Positions 1-12,205 of a stretch of DNA of 64,000 nucleotides are shown here, piece after piece; the first letter of the stretch is position 1; each line of letters opens with the position of its first letter. The translations under genes and the position numbers were made by a program. Where the stretch lies: assembly GCA_021018815.1 (NCBI GenBank), contig JAITYX010000003.1, forward strand, positions 7,128,501-7,192,500, written 5' to 3'. Source of the stretch: Talinum fruticosum. Taxonomy: Eukaryota; Streptophyta; Magnoliopsida; Caryophyllales; Talinaceae. The notes under the pieces were generated by a model. It saw only the letters and a program-made list of their open reading frames with translations, ran no database searches and was not told the origin of the DNA.

Positions 1-345
1 ATCGGACCATTGAGTCACTCCGTGCTATAACGGCTAGTTTTCTTATCTCGCTTTCTTCCAACGGCTAGTTTTTGCTGACTGTTCGCGTGACAGAGAAGAG
101 AGAGAGAGAGATAGAGACAGAGACGAGAGACGAGACAGAGACAGAGACAGAGAGAGAAGAAAGGACTTTCGAAAACATTTTTGAGATTCTTTATTTATTT
201 AGAGACAGACCTCGGAATTTTTATGTCCATTTTGCTCATAATATGAATCGACTCAGTAGGGTGTCTATGTAACTCAGAACATACTCGGAAAATTGATAAC
301 TCATAGCTCAGTCTCATTCCGAGTCAACTGATCCATTTGTTATCT
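1..345 (-). repeat. Possible 3' LTR remnant with a GA-rich tract
   Basis: This lies just beyond the copia RNase H end, where the 3' LTR is expected. The first 40 bases (ACCATTGAG followed by TAACGGCTAG) weakly resemble 5928-5990 in the other LTR. A GA-rich simple repeat lies at about 93-158. Homology is weak and no LTR boundary is visible. Confidence 0.35.
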
Positions 346-399
346 ACTCAAGGCATGTAACAATTAACCATAAAAGAATAATTCATGCAATAACTCGGA

Positions 400-1795
400 T
401 AGTCATGCATTTAACATGCTAAGTTCATTCTTAACAAAGCAAAACCGATATTCACTCGGAGGCTTAGTGAAAATATCGGCTAATTGGAATTTTGTAGGAA
501 TAAAATCAAGTTCAATATCACCTTTCTCAAAATGGTATGTCGGAAAATGATATCTAACCTCAATATGCTTTGTCTTTGAATGCTTGAACTGGATTCTTAG
601 TGATGCTTATTACACTTGAGTTGGCACACTTGATTGCAATAGATGTGAATGATAGTCCAAGATCGTTTAAGTTTTGCTTGATCTAGAGAATCTTAGCACA
701 GCAAGCTCCAACTGCAATGTACTCAGCCTCATCGGTTGATAGAGCAACCGAGTTCTACTTCTTTGAATGCCAGGAGATGAGTGATTGACCCAGAAATTAG
801 CAACATGTGAGATGTGAGTATCCAGTGAGAGTCGGTTCGAGTCCTTTAAAAATCATAGACTAAGATTCCGAGTCCCTGTAAGATATCTAAAGATTCTCTT
901 CACCACAATGAGATATGATTCCTTAGGATTACCTTGAAATCTTGCACAAAGGCAGACAATAAACATGATATCTAGCCTACTAGATGTGAGATAAAGTAGA
1001 GATCCAAATTCCTCTGTAGAGTTTCCGATCTACAACTTTACCCTTCTCGGCTGAGTTCAATTTCAAGCTGCTACTCATAGGTGTTCGCTGCATGATTCAC
1101 GTCTTGTAGCTTGTATTACTTCAGTAGCTCCTTGGTGTACTTAGATTGATGGACATAGATGTCATCCTTTTCTTGCTTGATTTGTAGACCAAGGAAGAAA
1201 TTGAGTTTTATTATCATGCTCATTTGGAACACATGTCTCATTAACTCGGAAAACTCTTGACATAGAGTTTCATTAGTAGCGCAAATATAATATCATCAAC
1301 ATAGATCCGAATGGTAAGAAAATCATTCCCCTTGGTTCTTGTGAAAAGAGTTTTGTCAATCTGACCTCTTTTGAAATCATTTTTAACCAAGAAACCGCTT
1401 AGCCTTTCATACCAAGCTCCGGGAGCTTGTTTAAGACCATATAAAGCCTTTTACAATTTGAAAACATGATTTGGAAATTAAGAGTTTTTAAATCCACGGG
1501 ATTGCTCAACATAAACTTCTTCTTGAATATAACCATTGAGAAATGCACATTTGAGATCCATTTGATAAAGCTTGAAGTTCATGCTAGATGCAAATGCTAA
1601 GAGAATTCCGATTACCTCAATCCTATCAATAGGTGCAAAGGTTTCCCCATAATCATTTCGCTCTTCTTAGTTATACCCCTGAGCAACTAATCTAGCTTTA
1701 TTTCTGACTACCAACCCTTCCTCATCCATTTTGTTCTTGAAAACCTATTTGGTTCCTATTACTTGGGTGGTCGGAAGGTCGTTTGGTCAAAGTCC
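400..1795 (-). pseudogene. Copia reverse transcriptase and RNase H remnant
   Basis: Minus-strand translation in shifting frames gives copia RT landmarks: an upstream QMDLKCAFLNG motif, KALYGLKQAPGAWYERL near 1410-1450, and the catalytic IYVDDIIFA box near 1283-1310. Further down, SVALSTDEAEYIA of the RNase H domain lies near 690-755 and ADIFTKP near 450-480. RT would copy element RNA into DNA and RNase H would remove the RNA strand. Several in-frame stops and frameshifts mean no functional polyprotein can be made. The neighbouring minus-strand integrase remnant belongs to the same element. Confidence 0.85.
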
Positions 1796-3150
1796 AAACT
1801 TGGTTTCTTTCAAATTAATTTAGCTCTTCTTGCATGACCTCTACCCATTCAGGTTCAGTTAAGGCTTCTATTACATTTTTAGGTTTAGTTAATGAGATGA
1901 ATGCTGAAAATGCAATAGATTTTGCAAAGAAGAACGAGTTCTTACCCCACTTGTTGATATCAAAAAGTATGTTCTCCGGTGGGTAACTAGATGCATATTT
2001 GAAAGCTCCACCTATCCTTCGGTTTACCAAGTTTGTTGGTTGAATAGGCTGATCTTCGATTGTTTACCCTTGCTGAGCTTCTACATTGGCTTGTTCTTCG
2101 AGCATTCCGAGTTGGCTCTTGATTCTATTCATTCCGAGTCACAACATTCGGAGTTGCCTCATTCTCAATTGTCTCAATTCTTCTATTTTGACTCTTTCTG
2201 AGCTTAGCTTCAGCAATGTCATCTTCATTTCTGTTAAGCTTGAGATCCGAGAAGGTGGATTCACTTATCTTGCCAAGATCAATCTCATCAAAGATAACGT
2301 GGATACTTTCTTCCACTTTGTTAGTCCTTTTGTTAAAAATACTATGAGATGAGTAACCCAAAATATATCTTCATCCGATCTAGCATCAAACTTAGTCAGA
2401 TGTTCCTTACCATTGTTATGCACAAAGCATTTACATCCAAATGGTTTAAAGTAGGAAATGTTGGGCTTCTTTCCCTTGTACAACTTATAGGGTGTCTTCT
2501 TCGAGGATAGATCCGATGCGACAACTGTTGAGAGTATAGTTTGTCTGTATTGACTGCATCAACCCGAAATAGTAAGGTAGATCATTTTCAATCATCATGG
2601 TCCTTCTTATCTCTTCAAGAGTTGTGTTCTTTCTCTCCACTACTCCATTCTGTTGAGGAGTTCTTGGTGTAGAGAAGTTGTGGGAGATGTCATTCTTGTC
2701 ATAGAAATCTATAAATTTTGAGTAATTGAACTCCCCATGGTCAGTTCAAATTCTTCTTATCCGAATCTCGGACTCCACTTGAATTTTCCTGTAGATCTTA
2801 GTGAACTCTTTGAAGGCTTCATTCTTGTTCCTCGGAAAACAGACCCAGGTAAATCTTGAATAGTTATCAACAATAACAAGCACATATGATTTACCTCCTA
2901 AGCTTTTCACATGAATTTAACCACACAAATCCATATGAACTAACTCAAGCACTTTGGATGTACATACAGCTTTGAGTTGTTTGAAAGGTGATTTGACCTG
3001 CTTTCCTTTTGTGCATGCTTCATAGATTTTATCTTTGTTAAATGCACAGTTAGGTAAACCCCTAACCAATCCATGAGATATAAGTTTCTTGATGGTATGC
3101 ATGCTAATATGACCTAGTCTACAATACCATGTCCATGAATCATCATTCAA
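1796..3150 (-). pseudogene. Copia integrase remnant (GAG-pre-integrase, core and C-terminal part)
   Basis: The stretch at 2917-3150 encodes a GAG-pre-integrase region with the TWYCRLGHISMHTIKKL motif, then GLPNCAF and a KIYEACTKGK segment that normally carries the HHCC zinc-binding residues. The C residue in the expected CEAC position is a Y. The core lies at about 2050-2910, and 2265-2483 encodes the C-terminal signature [19 protein letters not shown] found after the copia integrase core. Frames change several times. The family integrates the cDNA; this copy cannot. The same segment of the second copia copy (15,720-16,671) is closely similar. Confidence 0.85.
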
Positions 3151-5330
3151 AGATGCTTTTAAGTAAGATAAATTCTGACTAGAATCGAAAGAGGAATAGT
3201 ATAAGAGTTATCCGACCTCGGACCTGAGTGCTTTGTCTCTTTGGTGATTGCATCGAAATGTAGCAGCTTGGTCCGAGTAAAACTTACCTCTTGGCCTTTG
3301 TCACATAACCGAGAAATGCTAAGGAGATTGTACTTAAGCCCTTTGACAAGGTAGACTGGCTGACCGAGTTGTTTCCTTGGCCAATCTTGCCAATCCCAAC
3401 TATCTTGCCTTTACTGTTATCTCCAAAAGTGACTTTTCCTCCCTTCAAATCTTCTAACTCGAGAAGAGTTTTGAGTCTCCATACATATGGCCCGAGCGAC
3501 CCACTGTCTAAGTACCCGTGACCCTTTCGTTTCGAGTCACCCGCAAGACATAAACAAACTAACCCTTCTTACTTCCTCTTATAAACCCAAGTAACTATCT
3601 TTACTTGTGGTCTTTCTCTAAGGAAGACCACTTTTGGGAACCCAGATTTGAATAATTTTGGGTTTGGTCCGATTGTGAGTCTTCTTTGTAAAAACCGAGT
3701 CCGTGTCTCTTTTCTTTGAAAATTTTTTCTTTTGTAAACAAATGGAGAAGGCTTTTTCTTGTATACTGGTCCGAGCTCAGTTCTCTTTTCATGTGGGTGA
3801 ATAGGACCATGCTTAGCCTTCCTAAACTTTACAATTCGGAATCGGTTTGAAAAGACTTGAATAGGAATTAGATTCCTCTTCACCTTTGTAACCAAGACCT
3901 TCTTTTCTAAAAGAAACACACTAAGAGCCAAGTAAAAGATTAAGGTTTTTCTGACCTTGAGTGAGTTTTAAAACTGGCTCTTGAGACTCATTGAGCTTCG
4001 TTTCGATTGCTCATTCTTTGTTTTCTAACTCATTTTTCAAATCATTACTCTTAGCGAGTAAGAGACTCAAGTCGTTTTTGAAATTAGAAGAGTCGAATTA
4101 GACTTTTTTTCCAAAGTCAAGATATATCTAGCCAAATTAGCTTTTGGAAAACTTAAGAAAGTATTCAATTACCTCTAGAGGACGTGTTTCCTCGATATCC
4201 GAGTTGTCACCGTCTCGACGCAGATTCAGCTTCCGAGTTAGTGCCATTAGACACTTTGAGTCATCGAGTCATCTTCTTCGGATGAATCATCAATGCTCCA
4301 GGTTGCCATCATAACCTTTTTCTTCTTTTTGTCCTTCTTTCTCTTTGGACAGTCCTTGACTATGTGCTCTTTGCTACCACATTCAAAGCAGCCGAGTTCT
4401 TAGTTAAAGACAACTTAAAAGGAGATAAATATTTACCTTTCTTGTCCTTTTTGTCTTTCTTGTAGAACTCCTCCTTTGACCTCTTTTGCCACTTTTTTTA
4501 CTTCATCATCTTTTTGAAACCTCGGGCAATGAGTGCCATGGGATCCTCTTATAAGTCCGAGGAGCTTAGACTTTGTTGTTTGCTTTATGAGGCCTTCAAT
4601 GCAATGTTCATTTTGGTACTCGACCTTGGCATCCTCTTCTTCCAGGTGTAGCTCATGAGTAAGTAGCTTCCCAATGAGCTCGTCAGGCTTCGGTTGAGAG
4701 AGATTCGAGCCTCTTCAATGGCTGTCACCTTAGGACCCTATCTTCTCTTTGGTATACTTCTTAAAAAATTTTAACCATTTCCTCGTGAGAGATCTTTCTA
4801 CTCATAGACTTGAGATTGTTGGTAATGTCAATAAACCGAGCATACATCCGAGAAATGTTCTCCTCAAGCTCCATTCCGAACAGCTCGTACTTGTGAAGAT
4901 ATTGACTTATCTTTGCCCGCTTAACTTGACTGGTTCCTTCATAGGCGTTACAAGTGTATCCTACACCTCTTTGCCTCGTGTCACAGGATGACACTCTATT
5001 GTACTCTTTTGAGCTGATAGCACACATCGAGTGTTCATGGCTTTGAAGTTCTTTTTGAACTTCTTATTCTCTTTAGCCGTGTATTCTGTCTTCTCTTTAG
5101 GCACATATCTTGCACCTTCCATCTTCATTGGAATGAAGTTTCCATTCTTGATGATGTTCCATACTTCTTCATCATTATCCAGTAGAAAGCACTCCATCAT
5201 CTTTTTCCGAGTGTGTAAAGTTTAACCCCTTAAACTTGGGTGGTCTAGTGGATGATCTTCCTTCATCGAACTCTCCATTGTTCCGAGCCATTTGATCTTT
5301 AGACCTTTAGATTGTGAGATCTTCTTGAAA
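3151..5330 (-). pseudogene. Copia gag and protease remnant with CCHC zinc knuckle
   Basis: On the minus strand a YLDSG protease-type motif near 3500 is followed by [20 protein letters not shown], the usual copia protease-to-integrase linker. Upstream, 4349-4390 encodes a CFECGSKEHIVKDC zinc knuckle (C-X2-C-X4-H-X4-C), which in the family binds element RNA. A further gag segment at 4761-5200 has the ELFGMELEENISRMYARF motif typical of copia UBN2-type gag. The region is split into short ORFs by stops. Polar stretches such as 3569-3931 are part of this broken reading frame and not separate genes. Confidence 0.75.
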
Positions 5331-5347
5331 GGCTAGGCTCGATACCA
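5331..5347 (-). promoter_or_regulatory. Primer binding site of copia copy A
   Basis: The minus strand reads TGGTATCGAGCC two bases inside the LTR edge at 5350. It matches the usual plant copia PBS for initiator methionine tRNA (TGGTATCAGAGCC) with one base missing. It fixes the inner boundary of the 5' LTR. Confidence 0.7.
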
Positions 5348-5349
5348 AT

Positions 5350-6789
5350 TGAAGGTTTGCTCTTGAAGAGGTTAAGTCACCCTAAAGGGGGTAAATAGGG
5401 TAATGAAAATTTTTAGAGAAAAATCAAACTGTTTTGCACAAATTAGACTAAGAAATAGATTCTAAGTTTAGATTAAACTCAGAAAGTTAAGTACACAAGA
5501 AATACGTAGAAACCCTCCTGGGGTAGAAAATCATAAACGAGTGCTAATTCAAACAATAAGTCAAATCCACTAATTGAATCCACAATTACAAAGGATAGAC
5601 TTTAAATAGAATTGCTCCCTTAGACAATTCCTTTACAAGATTTCCTAGACTCGAAGTACCCTTATCTAATCTAGTACTTCCTCACCGAGATAACCTTTAT
5701 AGTCGGGGACAAGTGAGCTGAATTAGTCCTTACAGCTCAGTCAAGGGACTTAGAAAGAAAGTAAAGAGTAGAAGTAATTACATACTTTCTTTACAACTTC
5801 TAAAAATAAGAGATTACAGATTTGGAGTCGTAAAAGATAGAAGATTAAGTAAGAGTAGAATGTGTTTAGTTCCAACGAAATCTTCAAGCCTTGTAGAGTG
5901 GCATCTATTTATAAGCACCAAGGCGGAATAACCATTGAGACTTGTTCTGGACTGGTGAGCTTCAATAGTCGTTGTAACGGTTAGTCCGAGTCACTTAGAA
6001 AAAGATCCGTTGAGATGTGAGCGTTGAGTAGTGATCCTTGGCTCAAAATGTGGTCCATCCCTACGGTGGTGATTAAAATTTGGGGTGGAAATAACCGTTA
6101 GACTCAAAATTGTAGTTTTCCAGCTTTAGAAACAAACAACCCCGACATGGTGTCTAAGTCATGTCCGTAAATGGGTAATTTATGTCTACCGGTGTTTAAC
6201 GGCTAAAAATTGGCTGCTGCTTTTGTATTTCAAAAGTAGATTAGGATTGTTTAATCAATCTACAAAAGCAAATCACAGTGGTACTCAAAATATAAAAATA
6301 CTTTGGTCTAAGATTAGGCAAAGATAATAATTAAATCAAAGTAATTAATCACTTAATTATCTTCGACTTAAAAGAATGAAATTTTCTTAGTCTAATATTC
6401 ATTAGATTCGATTCCATATTGAGTCAATCCTTAAAATAATCAAGTTAGAAAGAATAAGATATCGGAATACATAAACTTGATCAAGTAATTAATAATTCTC
6501 AATAAATAAACCGACTTAAAAAATAGAATTAACATAGTAATTCATTTTTACTTGAAACACAAACTCGGTGCTCGAATAAAAGTGAGAGAAAATTTTTATT
6601 GAAACGATTGTTCCGAGTTGTGTCCGAATGGGTCGAAACACGCTTAAGAAGTATTATACTTGATGAATGGTTTCGAGTAGGTCGAAACAGGAAGAAAACT
6701 TAGATATGAGTTTCTATAAGGTTCGAATGACTTAGAATCAAACCTAAAAGAGATAGAGAGTTATACATGAGTCTTTAGTCCGAATTGCA
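5350..6789 (-). repeat. 5' LTR of copia copy A (upper boundary approximate)
   Basis: The plus strand starts TGAAGGTTTGCTC immediately beside the PBS, as expected for the LTR end. A minus-strand TATA box (TATAAATAG, at 5905-5913) is placed as in an LTR promoter. The outer edge is set near a CA at 6788-6789, just before CACTA-like palindromes begin. No full second LTR is present to confirm it, so the length is uncertain. Confidence 0.5.
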
Positions 6790-7084
6790 ATCTATTACTA
6801 CGATTGTTATTTAAGAACCATAGTAATAGGTCTAAGCCTAAAATTTTGGTTAGAATAGGAGGTTTTGGGCCGGACCTATTACTACGGTTGTCGGTTTATA
6901 ACCGTGGTATAGGTACTCTATTATCTGCGGTTGTTTTGAACAACCGTAGTAATAGGTTGTCTTTAATTACAATTGTAAACCGTAGTAAAGATACCCATCT
7001 ACAATTACGGCCGCATACACGACGTCGGATAACCGTAGTTAAAGGTCTTTGGGAACCATAGTAAAAGTGGTTCTCGTAGTAGTT
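6790..7084. mobile_element. CACTA-like end fragment with repeated subterminal palindromes
   Basis: Four to five near-palindromic units contain CTATTACTACGGTTGT and its complement ACCGTAGTAATAGG, at about 6791-6830, 6878-6915, 6919-6960 and 6961-7060. Such dense inverted subterminal motifs are typical of CACTA (En/Spm-type) transposon ends. The right edge reads TTCTCGTAGTAGTT, close to the complement of a CACTACTA-type terminus with its last base changed. No transposase is nearby. It may be the tail of an element split by the copia insertion, or a MITE. Confidence 0.5.
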
Positions 7085-7539
7085 TCTAAGTGTTCTCTTG
7101 CTTACTTATCTTCTTCTTAGTTTAAGTCAAACATCCTCTACGAGCTTACCAAGCAACCTCAAGAAGGGTTTTGAGTATAGTTTGCTAGCGGTATACGGGT
7201 GATTAGTTTGAGTGACTTATCATCCCGTGACATATAGGAGAAAAAAGTGTATGGGTGACAAAATTTCAATGGCTCAATTATACGCTTTTCACTATATATC
7301 ACGTCTAAACTCATACGCCTCCTCCCCAAATACATACCAACAAAGTGTTGGTCGATGTTGTAGCGACCTCACCTCAATAAGGATGAGAATACAACTTCCA
7401 ATCCTTGAATTTTACGTTAAATTATCATGGTACGAAATGAATTACACCTTTCATCAATCACACACACAAGCACGCGGCTTGCGTATGCATTGACACACAT
7501 ATATGTATCTATACGTATGTTTGTGTGCATAACATTTCC

Positions 7540-7586
<47 letters not shown>

Positions 7587-9666
7587 GTGCCCCACGAAGG
7601 CAGCTTTATCATTTAAGTAATACCCGAAACTGTCAAACATCACCCACCGATGGGTTTAATGTGCATATTTTCTAGGCCAAATTTCTCATTTTGTCTCTCC
7701 TCTCATATCTTTTGTATTCTCACACTCCATTTCTTTCGTTGAGCTTAAACTATGCTTTTGATAAATTTTGAATTGCATATGGTAATAACTATAACTTAGC
7801 AGATGGTGTCAATTATTACGAATGCTTTTGTGCCTAAATAAAATTATGCAACTATATGTGAAGAAAGAAAAATTGGATGAGCTCTCATAACTGGTTTTCA
7901 TATTGCACAATATAAAAATTTTGATAAATTTTTACTTTTTAATTTATGATTTTGTATAGTGGAGTTGATGAACTTATCGAATATGCATGATGAAATATGA
8001 CCCTAGTAGCAGTAAATTAAACAATTGAAACTCGCCGGAATAAATGGAGGATGTGCTATTTATACTGCAAGGAGTTAGGGTTTGCTGCTGGAATGGGAGG
8101 GGTTGAGATGGCCCGGGGTTGATGGTAGGCGAGTGAAAGCAGAGGGGGAAGGGTGAGTGAAGGAAATGTGTGTGGGCCTACAACTACAAATGTGTTGTAA
8201 CATTATTGGCATTGAGCTAGAAACACATATAATAACCCCTTTCTTTTAGTCTCAGTGCTTGAATCAAATTAAGGGGTCAAATTCCGTTATCTCACACATC
8301 TCACGATCAGGCTCATCTTACCTGATCCACAACCATAAATATGTGTGTGTGCTCGCTCCGATTGCCATATGAGTCTGACACTCATACATACCTAATTTGT
8401 GTTTCTTAATTTATTTTATTTCAATTATTGTAATATTTTTAAAATATTATTTTGATTTCCTTTTGCTGCATACAATATTATTATTTTTCTTTTTCAATTT
8501 AAAATGTCAAAAATACAGCACTAAATAATTTGAGTATTTTTTAATAAATGAAAATTGATTTATGATATATACAATTTATGAAATGTTGATTTATTTTTCT
8601 TAATAATAAGATTTATTACATCTTTTAATAAATATAAGTTAAGATATGTATAATTTTAAAATTAAATAAATACAAACATAGATCCATACATCACATAGCC
8701 AAATATAGATCCGGCCTTTAAGGCTAGTTAGAGAGTAATTATAAAAAAAAACTTTTAGCGCCATAATGATAATTTGGCAACTTTTAATAACTATCTATAA
8801 TTTTTTTCTATGGAAAAAGGATACTTAATAATGACAACTCATATGACATTTAAAATAAAAAATCGTCTAATAAGAATAAATCTAAAACATTAAAATAAAT
8901 ATTCATCTCTAAAAGATTAAGAGTAAATATACTATCGCGGCCGACTTTTATCTTGTAACGTCTTTCTAGTCACTAACCGTGTTCTTGAGCGTCATTCTAA
9001 AAGGTAAAGAACGTCAGCGAGTGATAGTATAACACTTGTAAGAAAGATCATCATGATATAACGTTATGAAACTCCATCTTTGATTCATCTCCAAATAAAA
9101 ATAAGCAGACATCATATGATAAAATTTAATCATCTTTCACAATGTATCGCCTTCAAATATACAAAAACTCGCACCGATGAGAGATAAGACTCACACAGGG
9201 TGAGAAGCCAAAACCTACATTAACGGAATAAAACATAACTCTCACGATTAAAACGAAGAAAATTATTAAAAAAGATAAAAAACTAATAATAAATTTAATT
9301 AAAATAGGGCGTTAAAAAAATTCGGACTCTACCACCAACAGTCATGAGTGATGGCAACTCCTAAATAGAGATGATAAAGATATTATTTTTTTCCCTATAG
9401 AAGAAGATAAGAAAAAGAATTATCTACAATTTTAGTCGCTTTTAATAATTAACAGTAAATATAATAACCACTACTCATAAATGGCGAGTCTTTATATGAA
9501 CAAGGATGCTTACATATGCTAGATTTCCTTCCTACATTTGCATGTTTCTAGACACCATACACGAGACATGTAATGAGAATTATTCTTAATTTGTGAGAAA
9601 TTGAGAAAAGTATATTGTTATTCTTTGCTAAATTGAGGAAACAAGCCCATATGAGTAGTGGCTATC
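7085..9666. other. Gene-free AT-rich interval
   Basis: No coding region is supported here. It contains a (TA)n microsatellite at 7542-7582, a long AT-rich stretch (8400-9650), and a weak hairpin with 8-bp arms ATACTATC/GATAGTAT at 8930-8937 and 9024-9031. The tyrosine/isoleucine-rich ORF over the TA repeat is a repeat artefact. Confidence 0.6.
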
Positions 9667-9929
9667 TAGTGTTGGATAAAATTTCGTCCGATCCGATTAT
9701 CCGAATTTTTTGACCGAAAAATTCGGATTTGGGTATGATTTTTTTGTCTGAATTTTAAGTTTATACATAAAATTTTTATATTTTTATTATCCGAACCCGA
9801 TTTTAATGCGAATTTATAATTGTCTAAATTATTCGACCCAAAAAATCGAGTATTAGAACAAAAAAATCGTTCAATGACTGATCCAATTTCGGCCTGAACC
9901 CGAATTTTGCGGTGATATCCTAACAACTA
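9667..9929. mobile_element. Small MITE-like element upstream of the pseudouridine synthase gene
   Basis: The left end reads TAGTGTTGGATAAAAT and the complement of the right end reads TAGTTGTTAGGATATC, an imperfect terminal inverted repeat about 263 bp apart. The interior is AT-rich with repeated CCGA/TCGG motifs (ATCCGAATTTTTTGACCG and others). TAG-type ends and size suit a non-autonomous hAT-type element. No 8-bp target duplication is visible. It ends 98 bp before the start codon of the next gene. Confidence 0.5.
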
Positions 9930-10027
9930 CCTTTGCCGAAGACACCCGAGGAGGACGTCACTCCAGCAGATAACCGAAGACACGCCGATAACCGAAACCA
10001 CGCAGCAAAAGGCCAGCCCTTGCAAAA
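9930..10027 (+). promoter_or_regulatory. Short 5' leader of the pseudouridine synthase gene
   Basis: Only 98 bases separate the upstream MITE from the start codon. This segment is relatively GC-rich, has a repeated GATAACCGAA motif, and leads to a good start context (AAAAATGGCG). No TATA box is seen in it, so promoter elements probably lie in or beyond the MITE. Confidence 0.4.
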
Positions 10028-12205
10028 ATGGCGGCCTCGTCTCTCCGCCTCTCTCTGATGACCCCATGGCCATGGCGGACCAGCAGATCCTCTCTCTCTC
10101 ACTACTGTCATCATTACTATCGCAAAAGCAACAACAGTAACTGGAGATTCTCAAAACGCTATCTTGTTTCTTCTCTTTCATCAGCTGCTTCTTCTGCTCC
10201 TCTTCCTTGCCACGACCCCGAAATCCATACTGACCCATCACCTTCCTCGCCCCTCAAATGGGAAGCGTTTCGGAAGAAGAAAGTGGTTATGCGCGTTGGC
10301 TATATTGGTAGCAACTACAGAGGTCTCTCTCTCTTGTCTCCCTTTTCTCTCTCTCCTCCTTTCCCTTCATTTGCTATTCCGCTCCGCTCACTTGGTGTTT
10401 CTCCCTTCAGGATTGCAGAAGCAACGAGATGATAACATTCGCAGTAAGTCCCGTTTGCCTAAGTTTCTTTTTTGATGTTTTTGCTTTGAATTCCGCCGTT
10501 AGTACACTTCCTAAGTTGCCCAAATTTGGTTGAAGTAATTTATGCTTGATTCAAATTCAACCCATTGACGCATCATTGAAGAATTCAAATTCAGCCCATT
10601 ATCTGCTGCTTGTTATCAATGAGGAAGTCTCTTGGTTTGTCGATTAATCTCCTGATTTCTGCTGGAATTATCATCGGGGCCTGCCTAAAATTTGTTAATT
10701 TGTGCCTTGTAGCTATTGAGGAAGCCCTGGAACATGCCCTTTACTATGTGGGTGGCATCCAGGAAAGCAATTATGGAAACTTGAACAAGATTGCCTGGGC
10801 TAGGAGCAGTCGCACTGACAAAGGAGTAAGCCATTGTCTTCTTTATTCCTGCTTTCTTTGCTTTTGAGATTTTGTTTGCCCGGTATGTTGATATTCTGAT
10901 GAGTAATGTGTAGATATTCTGATAAATAATGTGGAAACTGTGAAGTGTGAAGTCCTTTTGATCTTTATTCTTAGGTTCATTCACTCGCAACTACAATATC
11001 TTTGAAATTGGAAATTCCCGAGTATGCATGGATGAATGATCCTAATGGTGTTGTTCTTGCAAACATTGTTAACTCTCATCTCCCTGATGATATTAGAGTT
11101 TTCAGCATTTTGCCCTCTCAAAGGTAATGCCTTCACCTCTCAATTCTGTGATTGTAATGATTTTGGCTAACCTTTGGTTCAAGCATCCAACATCTGTTTT
11201 CGGCTGATATGTCATATGTCTGTTTCTGTTTTGTCTACTTATTTCTTTTCTAGCAGTTCGATCCAACTGCCAATGCTCGTAGTGCCTCTTTATCCTAAAT
11301 TTGAGGCCTCACAATTTTGGCTCAAGCTAAAATGGGGGCTGTGCTCAACAAAAGTATTTCTTTTCTGGAGGAAGTGACCTGAAATAATTCATTAGGTTAT
11401 GTGTGAAATTACCGACTAATTTTTTCTTACATATGGACATTTTTCTTAATTGATTTATCATATTTGGCTAGGAGCTTTGATCCTCGAAGAGAATGTCATG
11501 TTCGAAATTATTCTTACCTACTTCCAGCTGAAATTATTGGAATAACAAGGAGTTCCAGCACTGCTGAAATTGATCATCATATATCAGATTTCAATGGCAT
11601 TCTTAACACATTTGAGGTATCTTTGAATCCCATATTTATTTTCCGGGCTCCAATCTTTTCCAGATGTGTTTAGGATCCATGCTATGAGCCTATGATGGCT
11701 CATAGCATGTATTGTGGGTAAATTACCATCTCTATTTTATCATTTCATTGTTTTAAATTTAAATATAATCCAGGGAGAGCACCCTTTTCACAATTACACA
11801 GCAAGATCAAAGTATCGGAGAAGGCCACTCAGAGTTAGAGGTCATGCAAATAGAAGAGAAAAATTATCTAATAAGGTGGAGATTCAGGAAAGTAATGCTG
11901 ATGGTCAACTCTCGGATGATGAGTCAGATGTATCGAGTGATGAAGAACTTATCAATAATTCTTTAGACTGTTCTGACTTTGATAATCTTATCCCTTCTGA
12001 AGATGGGAGTGCCAATGAGCCAGGAAATGAAAGTTCTGTGATACCTATACGTGCCAGATGGCTTCATGAACGTGATCAAGCAGATAGGCTCAGCTCTGCT
12101 CACTGGAGAAAGATCTTTCAGTGTTCTTGTGGCAAATTGGATCTATCTCTTGGCATGGGCTTTGTGGAGCTCTCAATATGCGGCGAGTCTTTCATGCTGC
12201 ATCAG
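10028..12205 (+). CDS. Exons 1-6 of the pseudouridine synthase gene
   Basis: Exon 1 (10028-10322) holds the N-terminal extension and the first conserved block. Exon 2 is a 33-nt microexon at 10411-10443 that supplies the [10 protein letters not shown] part of the YRGLQ motif. Exon 3 ends inside RTDKG and exon 4 resumes with VHS, so the catalytic loop is split by an intron. Exon 5 holds RRECHVRNY. Exon 6 (432 nt) holds [14 protein letters not shown], the acidic insert and FMLHQ. Introns 1-5 are short (88 to 348 nt). Confidence 0.88.

Larger units (their letters stand above)
1..6789 (-). mobile_element. Degenerate Ty1/copia LTR retrotransposon (copy A), left end outside window
   Basis: Read on the minus strand, the order from high to low coordinate is LTR (from 5350 upward), PBS (5331-5347), gag with a CCHC knuckle (about 4349-4390), protease/pre-integrase, integrase, RT and RNase H. 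This is the Ty1/copia order, with integrase before RT. All coding domains are broken by stops and frameshifts. The RNase H tail with the copia-typical ADIFTKP motif lies near 410-480, so the 3' LTR should follow at lower coordinates; only part of it could be in the window. An internal piece of the same family occurs at about 15,366-17,312. The upper boundary near 6789 is an estimate. Confidence 0.85.

Noticed and set aside
72..272. 66-residue Glu/Arg/Thr-rich ORF
   Set aside because: It translates a GA-rich simple repeat and has no domain.
7427..7675. ORF with a Tyr-Ile run
   Set aside because: The run is a (TA)n microsatellite.
8930..9031. Small MITE with ATACTATC/GATAGTAT ends
   Set aside because: Only 8-bp arms, weak interior pairing and no target duplication; could be chance.
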